Below, piece after piece: positions 23,261 to 30,994 of a stretch of 47,162 nucleotides of DNA (its first letter is position 1; the number at the start of each line of letters is the position of its first letter). Made by a program: the position numbers and the translations under genes. The stretch is taken from IMG/VR virus record IMGVR_UViG_3300019124_000097, positions 1-47,162 of that record. One strand, given 5' to 3'. Under the pieces are notes generated by a model. It made no database searches. It saw nothing but the letters and a program-made list of their open reading frames with translations, and was not told the origin of the DNA. Source of the DNA: a virus.

Positions 23261-25240
23261 TCAGGGAGTCTCGGGAGCCGCAGTGCCCCAGGTCGCGCCT
23301 GTTAGGATCGCGACGGCGGACGGACGGCGGCGGGCCCAGTTGATGAACCGCTCCACGCGGAACGCGACCGAGTTGGTCTGGAACATCGACACGAGCGCCG
23401 TGGCACCGGTCGGCGTATCCGAGTTATGGGCTGGGTTGTCAGCCATCTCGAGCGAGGCCTCGCGGGACATATCCACCTGAATGCCGCCTTCGTCGGCCAG
23501 ATAGATATCGCTGGCGTTCGCCAGCACGACGGTACCCGCCGGGATGTAATCCGACACGATCACCGGCATGCCGTTGAAGGTGCCACCCGACATCGACAGG
23601 CCAGGAAATTCCGGCTGACCAAGCGGATTGACCATCATGGACACCGCGAGGGCCGTCGTGGAACCCATGATCCAGACGCCTGTCGTCGGGGCGTTATTGG
23701 CGGCGATGAAGGTCGCCATCAGCGCCCGGATATCGGCGCGGATCGCGTCGGCATCGCCACCAGACGAGGCAACCGGGGTTAGCCCATTGGTGATCGAGGC
23801 GGGCGAAACACCGGCAACCGCAGCCTTGGCCGGGTTGATGAAGTCGATGTCCAGGCGAGCCGCGATAGCCGCAGCCAGGTTATCGCGGAGCAGCGCCTCA
23901 GCAGCGGGGTTCGACCGGCGCAGGAGTTCCTCCGTAACTACCGCGATGTTCGCAACCTTGAAGATCTCAAGAATGTTGCGCTCGTAGGCAAAGCGGGTCA
24001 ACGGCTTCGCCTTGCCTTCGCCCACCCAGTAACCCTGACCGCCCTCGGTCTGACCAACGAGGGGAACGTTGAACGGTACGTTCCGAAGACCCGGAACTCC
24101 ATTCTGACCGAACCGGCCCAGGATGGTGCGCGGGCGCAGGAACTCCACGAAGTCCGCGATCACATCGGTGCCTTCGCCGACAAGGGCGGCCGCCCAGTTG
24201 CCGTCCTGAGTGGTGCCTGCAGGAACTGGCGCTTTCACGAACAGGCCATAGATGGACGAGTTCTCGCCGTACAGCTCCTTCGCTACGGTGCGGACGCTCT
24301 CTCCGTCCAGCTTCGCGATAGCCTTGACCTTGGCCAGACGAGCGAAGCCGATGCCCTTCTCGAGCTTCTCGGCCGTCTTGACCTGGATGCCGGAACGGGC
24401 AGCCGTGCCGTCTTCAGACGATTTGATCTGATTGTGCACGACAGGCTTTGCCGTCTGCGCTTGAGCCTTCTCCATGCGACGGAGGTCCTTCAGCTCCTCA
24501 TCGATGGTATCGACCTCATCTGCCAAAGTGCTGAATTCTTCTTTCTCAGCATCGTTCTTGGTCCGGCCTTCCTCGGCCGCTTTGGCTTGAATTTCGTTCA
24601 TGCGAGCGGCATTCGCGGATCGCTTGGCTTCGAGAGCCGTAATCTGTTCTGCGATAGTCTTCATGGTCTGGCCCTCCTTCGGGCGCAAGTTCACGGGTTT
24701 GGTGGATTTCCCGGCAGCGCCCGGGCGGACAGGCCGATCAGTTGCCTTTGGCTCTTTGCCGGTCGCGGCGAGCAGTGGGGCATCGATCGACTTGATAGTG
24801 GAAATCATCGCGTCGGCATTGGCCGGCACAGAGACGAGTGACAGCTCGAGCACCTCGGTTTCGGTGAACCGGATGCCGCCGCCGTCGAGAAAAGCGTATT
24901 CGAGAGCGCGAAAGCCGATGGAGACGGCACGGACGAGACCGGCCTTGATCTCGCCCCAGGCTGTTTCCACCCGATCACGCAGCGGGCCCGGCTCTTCGAT
25001 CTTCGGGAGACGAGCCTCGAAGGTGATGCCGTTCTTGGTGGGTTTGTCGAAGGTGACTGTGCCTACGGGGCGGGTGTGGTCGTGCTGATGCAACAATGGC
25101 ATCGGGTTCTTGAACTGGACGCCCAAAGGTTCAACGATGTCACCAACACGGTCAGGGTTGGGTGTCGTCGCCACGCCGCGGATAATACGCTGCTCCTCCT
25201 CCACGGCCTTGACGTGGAGGACCGAATACATCCGGTTCAT
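23261..25240 (-). CDS. Prohead protease - major capsid protein fusion (HK97 type)
   Basis: 659 aa. Residues 1-150 are the prohead protease: His cluster LLHQHDHTRPVG (49-60) and Ser107 in RAVSIGFRALE. 151-192 linker. 193-270 coiled-coil scaffold (delta domain; ITALEAKRSANAARMNEIQA). 300-659 capsid: VGEGTDVIADFVEFLRPRTI, VPFNVPLVGQTEGGQGYWVG, NAPTTGVWIMGS. No stop or shift separates the two parts. An internal ATG at codon 193 with a strong ribosome site (24664) probably also gives a stand-alone capsid chain of 467 aa. The start is supported by AAGGAA 7-8 nt upstream. Confidence 0.93.
   Translation of the reverse strand: MNRMYSVLHVKAVEEEQRIIRGVATTPNPDRVGDIVEPLGVQFKNPMPLLHQHDHTRPVGTVTFDKPTKNGITFEARLPKIEEPGPLRDRVETAWGEIKAGLVRAVSIGFRALEYAFLDGGGIRFTETEVLELSLVSVPANADAMISTIKSIDAPLLAATGKEPKATDRPVRPGAAGKSTKPVNLRPKEGQTMKTIAEQITALEAKRSANAARMNEIQAKAAEEGRTKNDAEKEEFSTLADEVDTIDEELKDLRRMEKAQAQTAKPVVHNQIKSSEDGTAARSGIQVKTAEKLEKGIGFARLAKVKAIAKLDGESVRTVAKELYGENSSIYGLFVKAPVPAGTTQDGNWAAALVGEGTDVIADFVEFLRPRTILGRFGQNGVPGLRNVPFNVPLVGQTEGGQGYWVGEGKAKPLTRFAYERNILEIFKVANIAVVTEELLRRSNPAAEALLRDNLAAAIAARLDIDFINPAKAAVAGVSPASITNGLTPVASSGGDADAIRADIRALMATFIAANNAPTTGVWIMGSTTALAVSMMVNPLGQPEFPGLSMSGGTFNGMPVIVSDYIPAGTVVLANASDIYLADEGGIQVDMSREASLEMADNPAHNSDTPTGATALVSMFQTNSVAFRVERFINWARRRPSAVAILTGATWGTAAPETP
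24662..24679 (-). promoter_or_regulatory. Internal ribosome site for separate capsid protein
   Basis: Minus strand AAGGAGGG (24679-24672) lies about 8 nt before an in-frame ATG (24664) opening MKTIAEQITAL, exactly at the start of the scaffold-capsid part. It allows both a fusion and a free capsid chain to be made. Confidence 0.7.
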
Positions 25241-25254
25241 TCGGTAGTTCCTTC

Positions 25255-26895
25255 TCAGCCCAGGATGAGCATCTGGTATTCGGGCTTCCGCTCGTCTTTG
25301 CGATCGCGAGACTTCAGACCCAATGCCATCGTCAGCGCCACGGCGCCATCAATCCGGAACCGGGCCTTGTTCTTGTCGATCTTGCGCCCACCAGCCGGAT
25401 CCGTGACCGCGACTGCGTTCGCCATGTTCCAGTTCAGCACCGGGTTGTTACCGTGCATCAGCTTCCGGTCTATGACCGCCAACTCCATCGCGTCGATGGC
25501 CGGCGTCATGTCTCTGAATCCCTGCCCCCATGGGATGATCCGAAGGCCGTCTCCCTTCTCGCCATCCTTGTGCGAGGCAAAGTCGATGCGGTCGAACTCC
25601 TTGATTAGGTCGTCTATCCGCCAGCGGTCATAGGCCATGCCGAGGACGCGATAGCGGCCGCAGAGGTCCGCGATGTGCCGGGCGACCACTTCCTTGTCGA
25701 TTGAGCGACCTGGGGTCGCCAGAAGATGCCCCTGCTTGTGCCACTCGACGTAACGATGGTTGCCCGAGCCGAAATCCCGGTTCGAATGCTCCTTAAGGAA
25801 GGCTTCAGGCTTCCAGAGGAAGGGCTGAACCCGGCTCGGGTCGTTCGCACTGACCATTACGAGGGCGGTCAGGTCGTTAATCGAGGATAGATCAAGCCCG
25901 AGATAGACCTCTTCGCCTTCCTCGAACTCAACGTCGCCCTTGCAGGCCATCCATTCGGCCCGGGAGATCAGGGAGGATACCGGCGCCACACGCTGGTTGA
26001 GGTAGAGGTTGCGGAACTTGGGCTCCTCCGCCGGCATGCGCTTGGCCTTGTCGGCGATGGCCTTCAGATCCTCGAAGGACCGGAAGTCGCCAAGGGCCGG
26101 GTTCGCCAGCTTCCAGCATTTCGGATCGAAGATGTCTTCCTGCTCCTCCGGGACAGCATAGAGATGGCAGACGATGGTAGGGTCCTTCGCCCCCAGGCCG
26201 TCGTCGATGAGTTTCGATAGGATATGCTCCGGGTCGTTGCTCTGCGTCGAGATCGTTACGAAGAGCGGCTCCGCGCGAGCACCCATCGAAGTATCAAGGA
26301 CGTCATAAAGTTCGCGGTCTTTCGCTTGAGCCAGCTCATCGAAGATCACCAAGGACGGGTTGAACCCGTGTTTTGTGCCCGCCTCTGCCGAGATCGCCCG
26401 GTAGAATGACCCATTGCTGTAGCAGGCCAGGGTCTTGGTCGACGGGATCACACGAACAAGCGCCCGTAGCTCCGGATCCGCCTCGACGATCTGCCGAGCC
26501 ATCTTGAAGACCTGGGCTGCCTGCTCGCGGTCGTTCGCCGCTGAGTAGATTTCTCCGTTCTGGACGGCCTCGGGCCCGACCAGATGGGCCAGGACGAGTG
26601 CCGCGATCAGAGCCGTCTTCCCGTTTTTGCGGGCAATCGAGAGGATGGCCCGGCGCACCAGCCGGCGCTCCGTCAACCGGTTGTGCGGCTCATAGATGTC
26701 GCGGATAAACCGCTTTTGCCATTCCCTTAATTTAAACGGCCCGCCCTGCCCTTCGCCGCTGGGGACGATGAGGCACTCGATGAAGGCGATGACCCGGGCT
26801 GCCCGATCAGGCCGTCGAACTTGGAGCGAGGCTTGGCGTCGGGGAGCGTGAGCGCGGCCCTTGCCTTTGGATCCAGACCGAGCCGGTCGCCCCAC
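25255..26895 (-). CDS. terL: Terminase large subunit
   Basis: About 546 aa from a GTG with GGAGGA about 9 nt upstream; in-frame ATGs at 26937 and further up are alternatives, and no start exists below 26895 before the conserved domain. ATPase: RRAILSIARKNGKTALIAAL holds the Walker A (ARKNGKT), SLVIFDELAQ the Walker B. Nuclease: YLGLDLSSINDLTALV supplies the first Asp, with MAYDRWRIDDLIKEFDRIDF further on. Phage_terminase_1/YmfN-like. Packages DNA with the small subunit, probably at cos sites together with the HNH protein. Confidence 0.95.
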   Translation of the reverse strand: MGRPARSGSKGKGRAHAPRRQASLQVRRPDRAARVIAFIECLIVPSGEGQGGPFKLREWQKRFIRDIYEPHNRLTERRLVRRAILSIARKNGKTALIAALVLAHLVGPEAVQNGEIYSAANDREQAAQVFKMARQIVEADPELRALVRVIPSTKTLACYSNGSFYRAISAEAGTKHGFNPSLVIFDELAQAKDRELYDVLDTSMGARAEPLFVTISTQSNDPEHILSKLIDDGLGAKDPTIVCHLYAVPEEQEDIFDPKCWKLANPALGDFRSFEDLKAIADKAKRMPAEEPKFRNLYLNQRVAPVSSLISRAEWMACKGDVEFEEGEEVYLGLDLSSINDLTALVMVSANDPSRVQPFLWKPEAFLKEHSNRDFGSGNHRYVEWHKQGHLLATPGRSIDKEVVARHIADLCGRYRVLGMAYDRWRIDDLIKEFDRIDFASHKDGEKGDGLRIIPWGQGFRDMTPAIDAMELAVIDRKLMHGNNPVLNWNMANAVAVTDPAGGRKIDKNKARFRIDGAVALTMALGLKSRDRKDERKPEYQMLILG

Positions 26896-27257
26896 GCCCG
26901 CATTTCCTCCGACATAGCCTTCAGGATTCGAAACCATGGGTTGGGTTGCTTCTGCCCCTTGCTGCCGTCCACGATGGGAGCGAAGTCGGGGGCGTTCATC
27001 TCGTGGGTCGCCCGCTTGTGCCAAGCCCAGGCGGTTGCAAAGGCCGAGAGGGCGAACGTGTCGGCCGTGGCATAGGTCTTCGGCGGCATCGACCGCTTGA
27101 TCATCTCGAGGCAGGCCTGAGCGTCGTCGTGCAGATGCTCAGGAGCAAAGGCCTCACCAGTGGCCTCAAGCCCGATCACATCGATGGCCCGTTTGCCCGG
27201 ATTGCCCTCCAGCTGCTTCAGGCTTGCCAGCTTCGGCTTCGGTCCTCGCTTACCCAT
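26727..27257 (-). CDS. terS: Terminase small subunit (P27 family)
   Basis: 176 aa from MGKRGPKPKLASLKQLEGNP, the usual P27-family opening. Helical DNA-binding part and NPWFRILKAMSEEMRAWGDR (family signature) follow. The C-terminus from about 140 (IGQPGSSPSSSASSSPAAKG) is low-complexity and is encoded by bases that also code the N-terminus of the large subunit in another frame. The earlier in-frame ATG at 27314 adds 19 basic residues and is less likely. Confidence 0.93.
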   Translation of the reverse strand: MGKRGPKPKLASLKQLEGNPGKRAIDVIGLEATGEAFAPEHLHDDAQACLEMIKRSMPPKTYATADTFALSAFATAWAWHKRATHEMNAPDFAPIVDGSKGQKQPNPWFRILKAMSEEMRAWGDRLGLDPKARAALTLPDAKPRSKFDGLIGQPGSSPSSSASSSPAAKGRAGRLN

Positions 27258-27438
27258 TGGAACTTTTTTCAAAAACCTGCGGAATTTCGCGTTTGACTTG
27301 GGGCGCCGGTCCAAAATCGAAGAACTCTAGACTTTTCGCCTCCCCCCTCCCATCATCGTGGACCGGATAGCTGAGGAGGCTGTTTTGGCTTGGATTGCGC
27401 TTACCGAAAAGGACGAAAGGGGCGAAAGGGAGGTCCTC

Positions 27439-27612
27439 GTGAACATGGATCTAGTCCTTCAGATCCGCTCGAACAAAGGCGGGTTGACCGAGCTAGTTAC
27501 CGTTGCGCATGTCCCCGATGGGGTGCGCTATATTTATGTCCAAGAAGACACTCACGAGATTGCACGGATACTGCACAATCTTGGACATAAGGTGAAGCCG
27601 CCTTCACGATAG
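27439..27612 (+). CDS. Small protein opposite the packaging genes
   Basis: 57 aa from GTG (GTGAACATG) with GGGAGG 5 nt before it; a longer GTG start at 27358 would give 84 aa. Sequence: MDLVLQIRSNKGGLTELVTV, AHVPDGVRYIYVQEDTHEIA. Compact beta-alpha composition, not recognised. It lies on the plus strand between terminase and HNH genes, where the cos site is also expected, so coding is only moderately supported. Confidence 0.5.
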   Translation: MNMDLVLQIRSNKGGLTELVTVAHVPDGVRYIYVQEDTHEIARILHNLGHKVKPPSR

Positions 27613-27933
27613 CGGCCACCCGTCCTCACCCACAGCCTGAAACCTGCCTCGCTCTTCCCTCTGCTTGTCCCTGTTGTGATGGGTCTCGCAGAGGGATTGC
27701 CAGTTGCTCGTATCCCAGAACAGGGAAGTGTCGCCCTTATGGGGAATGATGTGATCGACCACTCTAGCCGGGGTTACTCGCCCCTCCCTCTGACACGTGA
27801 CGCACAGGGGGTTGCGCATCAGGTAAGTCTTGCGGGCTTTGTCCCAGCGGGAGTTATATCCGCGCTCCCGGGCCGAGCCTCTGCGCTGGTCGTATTCCCT
27901 GTTGCGGGCTCTGCAGTCTGATCCTTTGGCCAT
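27604..27933 (-). CDS. HNH endonuclease linked to packaging
   Basis: 109 aa. RRGSARERGYNSRWDKARKT, then NPLCVTCQREGRV (zinc pair), ARVVDHIIPHKGD (HNH His-Ile-Ile core) and NWQSLCETHHNRDK. This is the HK97 gp74-like group; such proteins work with terminase in cos cleavage (known in HK97-like phages). Neighbouring TerS/TerL fits that role. Its stop side overlaps the small plus-strand gene by 9 bases. Confidence 0.92.
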   Translation of the reverse strand: MAKGSDCRARNREYDQRRGSARERGYNSRWDKARKTYLMRNPLCVTCQREGRVTPARVVDHIIPHKGDTSLFWDTSNWQSLCETHHNRDKQREERGRFQAVGEDGWPLS

Positions 27934-28104
27934 GGGCCTAGATTGCTAGCGAGGAACAATGGCGGTCGACTGAGACGCAAGCAGCTATCTCTTAACAGTC
28001 TAGCAACCATAATCCTAAAGTGCCTTTGGGTCCTTTCCTTTACGGCAGCTGAACACGTTGTCTTGCCACCATTCAGCCATCGTGTCCGATCATCGCTTCA
28101 CCAC

Positions 28105-28129
28105 GCCGCGAGCCGAACGGGCTCGCGGC
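28105..28129 (+). other. Hairpin upstream of RTX gene
   Basis: Perfect 10-bp stem GCCGCGAGCC/GGCTCGCGGC with loop GAACG, 70 bases before the RTX start. No T run on either strand. It may be a leader structure or a weak terminator; the rest of 27934-28199 shows nothing else. Confidence 0.5.
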
Positions 28130-28199
28130 GGGAACCAGCACCTTCATGAAGGTGTCTTCGTTCGGATCGTTAGGAAACCCAGCGCCTTTCGAGGAAAAG

Positions 28200-28868
28200 A
28201 TGGCTACGTTCTACGGAACCAATTACGACGATGACATCTACGGCTCGTACTACTCGGATGTCATCTACGGATACGACGGCGACGACCTGATTTACGGCTA
28301 CGATGGCCATGACGATATCTATGGCAGCTATGGCCATGACACGCTCTCTGGCGGCATTGGCGATGACTACTTGAATGGTGGATCAGGAGACGACGACCTC
28401 TATGGCGGCTCCGGCTTCGATGATCTGTATGGCGGGTCCGGGTATGACTACCTGTCTGGTGGAACGGGTGACGACCTGCTGTCTGGTGGCACCGGACGCG
28501 ACACTCTGAGCGGTGGGAGCGGCGAGGATGTCTTTGTCTTTACAAGGGGCACTTCGGGGCTCTCAAGCAGCACTGCCGACATCCTAACCGACTGGAATCG
28601 GTCTTATGATTGGATCGACATGACCATCGCAGGAACGTCGACCAACTACCGTGAAATGAGCACGTCCGCGACATCCATCTCATCGGCGGCTCATCAAGCC
28701 GATTATTGGTATGGCGATACGAGCGTGCGGCACGTGTTCCTGTACAACTCAAGCACCGACAAGGGTTATCTAGTGTCTGACCTCAATGCCGATGGTCTGT
28801 TCGAGACAGGTGTGGTGTTGAACCAGGCTGGACTGGCATCTGATATGAGCTACCTCTACATCGTCTAG
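28200..28868 (+). CDS. RTX-type calcium-binding protein (moron)
   Basis: 222 aa; start MATFYGTNYDDDIYG preferred over the ATG at 28146 because GAGG lies 5 nt before it. About ten nonapeptide repeats (GGxGxDxLx) run from residue 10 to 115; the first repeats are Tyr-rich (DVIYGYDGDDLIYGYDGHDD). The C-terminal half (VFVFTRGTSG, STADILTDWNRSYDWIDMTI, GYLVSDLNADGLFETGVVL) is the usual M10/RTX C-terminal domain used for type I secretion. It would be exported by the host and fold with Ca2+. Plus strand between minus-strand operons, hence a lysogenic-conversion candidate. Confidence 0.88.
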   Translation: MATFYGTNYDDDIYGSYYSDVIYGYDGDDLIYGYDGHDDIYGSYGHDTLSGGIGDDYLNGGSGDDDLYGGSGFDDLYGGSGYDYLSGGTGDDLLSGGTGRDTLSGGSGEDVFVFTRGTSGLSSSTADILTDWNRSYDWIDMTIAGTSTNYREMSTSATSISSAAHQADYWYGDTSVRHVFLYNSSTDKGYLVSDLNADGLFETGVVLNQAGLASDMSYLYIV

Positions 28869-28878
28869 CCGCTCTGTT

Positions 28879-28907
28879 GCCTCCTCCGACCAGCTTTCGG
28901 GGGAGGC
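28879..28907 (+). terminator. Probable terminator after RTX gene
   Basis: 11-bp stem with one G-U pair (GCCTCCTCCGA / TCGGGGGAGGC, 7-nt loop) 11 bases after the stop. The T run is short (TT), so efficiency is uncertain. Confidence 0.55.
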
Positions 28908-28977
28908 TTGAGCCGCGCTTTCGCCATAGATCAGATCGCTCTCTCTGCCTTGCTCTGTGGTCCAGGGGCTTGGGCAT

Positions 28978-29580
28978 TCAGGTTAGACGTTCAAAGCCCG
29001 CTATGATCCAGGGCAGCAACGCACCGGCAAGCCCAAAGCTTTTCTCGATCAGAGCCACAATGCTTATAGCTCCGCCCACAACGAGACTTCCCCACGCCCA
29101 CCAAACCGATTTCTTCATCTGGCGAGCATTGCTCTTCAAGGTTAGATCGTTCGACTCGATCATGCCTGCGTAGTGTGCAAGTTGTTGTGCAAGTGACATT
29201 TTCAGCGGTCGTTTGGCTCGCACATCAGCAATCCAGCCATACGGGGTGTTCCCAACAAATTCAAACTCTGCCGGCATAGCCGAGCGAATTGCGTACCACA
29301 TTGAAACTAAAAGACCTGCCGCCGTTCCAAAGAGTGTCCATGCAACCACCTGGACAGCAATTGACGCTCCGTCACCTATCAACAATGCTCCACCGCCCGC
29401 TGCTATAGCTGCAGTGCTTGCCGCGAGAAGGCTGATGAAGGACAAAGCGCGCTGGTCTGCAGCAATCCCAGCTGTGAGTTGTGCGCTAAGGTAAGACTCC
29501 GCTTCCCGGAGTACCTCGGCTATTGTAGCTTCGTCTGCGTCAACAAAACACTCAAAGCCCTCTTCAGCGATGTTTTCCAT
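28978..29580 (-). CDS. Four-TM membrane protein, possible superinfection factor
   Basis: About 200 aa from MENIAEEGFECFVDADEATI, with GGAAGAG about 7 nt before. Helical N-terminus AEVLREAESYLSAQLTAGIA, then ADQRALSFISLLAASTAAIA and VQVVAWTLFGTAAGLLVSMW (TM 1-2), a soluble loop (PYGWIADVRAKRPLKMSLAQ), and two more hydrophobic segments near the end (WWAWGSLVVGGAISIVALIE, LAGALLPWIIAG). The family is not known to me by name. Two-plus-two TM topology with a cytosolic loop recalls membrane effectors of exclusion or defence systems, but this is only a resemblance. Confidence 0.68.
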   Translation of the reverse strand: MENIAEEGFECFVDADEATIAEVLREAESYLSAQLTAGIAADQRALSFISLLAASTAAIAAGGGALLIGDGASIAVQVVAWTLFGTAAGLLVSMWYAIRSAMPAEFEFVGNTPYGWIADVRAKRPLKMSLAQQLAHYAGMIESNDLTLKSNARQMKKSVWWAWGSLVVGGAISIVALIEKSFGLAGALLPWIIAGFERLT

Positions 29581-29731
29581 CAACACTCTTCCATCCAAGC
29601 CTCCAACCGGAACTAAAGGTATCGGAGGCGGTCGCAAAGCGACAACAACTTCTAAGAAAAAATCCAGCCGCTCCACTGCGAAGAAGACCTCTTCCGGCGG
29701 CAAGGGGTCTGGCGGGTCGAAGAAGAAATAG
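29570..29731 (+). CDS. Possible Lys/Ser-rich basic small protein
   Basis: 53 aa on the plus strand: MFSINTLPSKPPTGTKGIGG, then RKATTTSKKKSSRSTAKKTS and a tail GGKGSGGSKKK. Histone-H1-like composition. No ribosome site is visible and the frame is antisense to an upstream extension of the membrane gene (only 11 bases overlap its chosen start). Coding is uncertain. Confidence 0.3.
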   Translation: MFSINTLPSKPPTGTKGIGGGRKATTTSKKKSSRSTAKKTSSGGKGSGGSKKK

Positions 29732-29748
29732 CTGCTGAACCCGCTTGA

Positions 29749-29859
29749 CTACCTCATTAGCCCCAGCCTCTCGGCAATGCTCTCTTCCACGTAGAGGTTG
29801 GGGCTGATCTCGACCAGGAGACAGCCGTCGTCTCGGATGTAGGATTTGCGTGAGGGCAT
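29749..29859 (-). CDS. Possible small protein of 36 aa
   Basis: Starts MPSRKSYIRDDGCLLVEISP and ends VEESIAERLGLMR. The composition is protein-like (balanced hydrophobic pattern) and a stop lies directly before the ATG. No strong Shine-Dalgarno. Too short to be sure. Confidence 0.35.
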   Translation of the reverse strand: MPSRKSYIRDDGCLLVEISPNLYVEESIAERLGLMR

Positions 29860-29993
29860 TTAGCAGCACGCCTGCCGAACTGACGATATAGGTATTTACA
29901 GGAAATAAAGTAGTATTGCTGTACAATTGGTTGGATCGGCTAGGTATTATATAGCTGTGGGGGTCTTTGACTGTAGATCAGCAGGAGATTTGC

Positions 29994-30245
29994 ATGCCTC
30001 ACTATCTCGCAAGAGCAGCAGTGATCGTGACCTTGACCATGATCGGTGCTAGCAGCGTCTCCGCAGCACCTATGATTGGCCCAAAGCAAATATCTACCGG
30101 TGCCAATATGTTATCCCTCATCCACGGGTGCCACACAGAGTGCAGTCGCCCTGTAGGGCATAAACATACGGCATCCACATGTGAGCGAGTGAGTTGCACG
30201 GTGGGACGAGTTCAGCGGAAAAGTGAGCGCGCTCGCCGTAGATGA
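29994..30245 (+). CDS. Small secreted four-cysteine protein
   Basis: 83 aa from MPHYLARAAVIVTLTMIGAS; GGAG lies 8 nt upstream of the ATG. Signal peptide cleaved near SVSA-AP. The mature part of about 55 aa has four Cys in pairs (HGCHTECSRP, STCERVSC), suitable for two disulfides, and a basic tail RKSERARRR. AT-rich upstream region with TATTAT/TATATAG as a possible -10. Function unknown; plus-strand moron. Confidence 0.62.
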   Translation: MPHYLARAAVIVTLTMIGASSVSAAPMIGPKQISTGANMLSLIHGCHTECSRPVGHKHTASTCERVSCTVGRVQRKSERARRR

Positions 30246-30265
30246 TCTTCGCTAGTTTGGTATAG

Positions 30266-30295
30266 AAAAGCCCCGCGCGATCATCTCGCCGGGGC
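30266..30295 (-). terminator. Intrinsic terminator below the nusG-like gene
   Basis: Minus strand GCCCCG...CGGGGC stem (30295-30290 with 30275-30270) followed by CTTTTC. It lies between the regulatory operon and the late genes further left, so leftward transcripts must pass it. Confidence 0.6.
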
Positions 30296-30769
30296 ACTCG
30301 CCTAAAGCTAACGCACTCCGGGTGAAACTCACCGAGAGTGCTTTGAGAACTTATTTCTAGCGCAATGGTTCATTCGTGGCAAGAGTCTCGTCAACATTGT
30401 TCCGAAGAACAGTCGGCGTAAGAGTCCCAGTTCAGGGAAGTAGCCGACCTGCGAGGTCAACGATCCGGTCAAAGAGCAATAGCTTTTATGGATCATACCG
30501 TCGTTAACTCTGGCCCCCGAACCAAGACAGCCAAGCTATCACAGATTTTTCTTGTTCTTAGAGAGCTGTATCTGTATGTTTGATCTATTCAACCGACACG
30601 TTCGGCCTGCTCTCCTTAGCTCGTGATCGAGCGCCGAGCCCGCTTTCCGTTCCCATCGATTGTCCATGACAACCTGCTTAGGCTGGTTGTCGATCCCCGT
30701 TGCTCTGCTCCGGTAATCTCAAACACAATACGGCTGCTGGCTTTTGACCCTGCAGCCAAAGGATCTTGT
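30296..30769. other. Intergenic region in the second moron block
   Basis: About 470 bases with no convincing gene; AT-rich at 30480-30600. A hairpin (30313-30341: GCACTC/GAGTGC with inner GGTGA/TCACC) may end the gene before it on the plus strand. An in-frame upstream extension of the 30770 gene (from 30623) lacks support. Confidence 0.5.
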
Positions 30770-30922
30770 ATGTCTAGTTCAATTCAGTCTCAGAGCCCCG
30801 TAAAGAAATCTGCGCCTTCAAAGATCATTCCCCAAATCCTCACACAGCCCAAAACCCAGACTCAGCCGTCCGGCTTGTCTCGTGAAGAGTTGCGTCTGAT
30901 CGTCCTTGAGATGATCGGCTAG
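30770..30922 (+). CDS. Small conserved-looking protein of 50 aa
   Basis: Starts MSSSIQSQSPVKKSAPSKII with AAAGGA 6 nt upstream; ends LSREELRLIVLEMIG. The N-terminal two thirds are disordered (Ser/Gln/Pro/Thr), the last 15 residues form an amphipathic helix, a layout typical of small adaptor peptides. Not recognised. Followed by a hairpin. Confidence 0.55.
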   Translation: MSSSIQSQSPVKKSAPSKIIPQILTQPKTQTQPSGLSREELRLIVLEMIG

Positions 30923-30933
30923 TGAACGATCAA

Positions 30934-30955
30934 GTGGTTGCCCTCAGGCAACCAC
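30934..30955 (+). other. Hairpin after small gene
   Basis: Perfect 9-bp stem GTGGTTGCC/GGCAACCAC with loop CTCA, 12 bases after the stop. No T run, so a transcript end or stabiliser is possible. Confidence 0.5.
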
Positions 30956-30994
30956 GCTGGATGTTGGTGGCCGACCTAGAACGATGCGCGGCAA

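Noticed and set aside
27257-27358. cos site between the terminase small subunit and the HNH gene
   Set aside because: HK97-like phages have cos near here and a GGGGCGCCGG stretch is present, but the exact site cannot be shown from one integrated copy.
29564-29926. 120-codon minus frame across 29564-29926
   Set aside because: Arg/Leu-rich without motif and overlaps better candidates on both strands.
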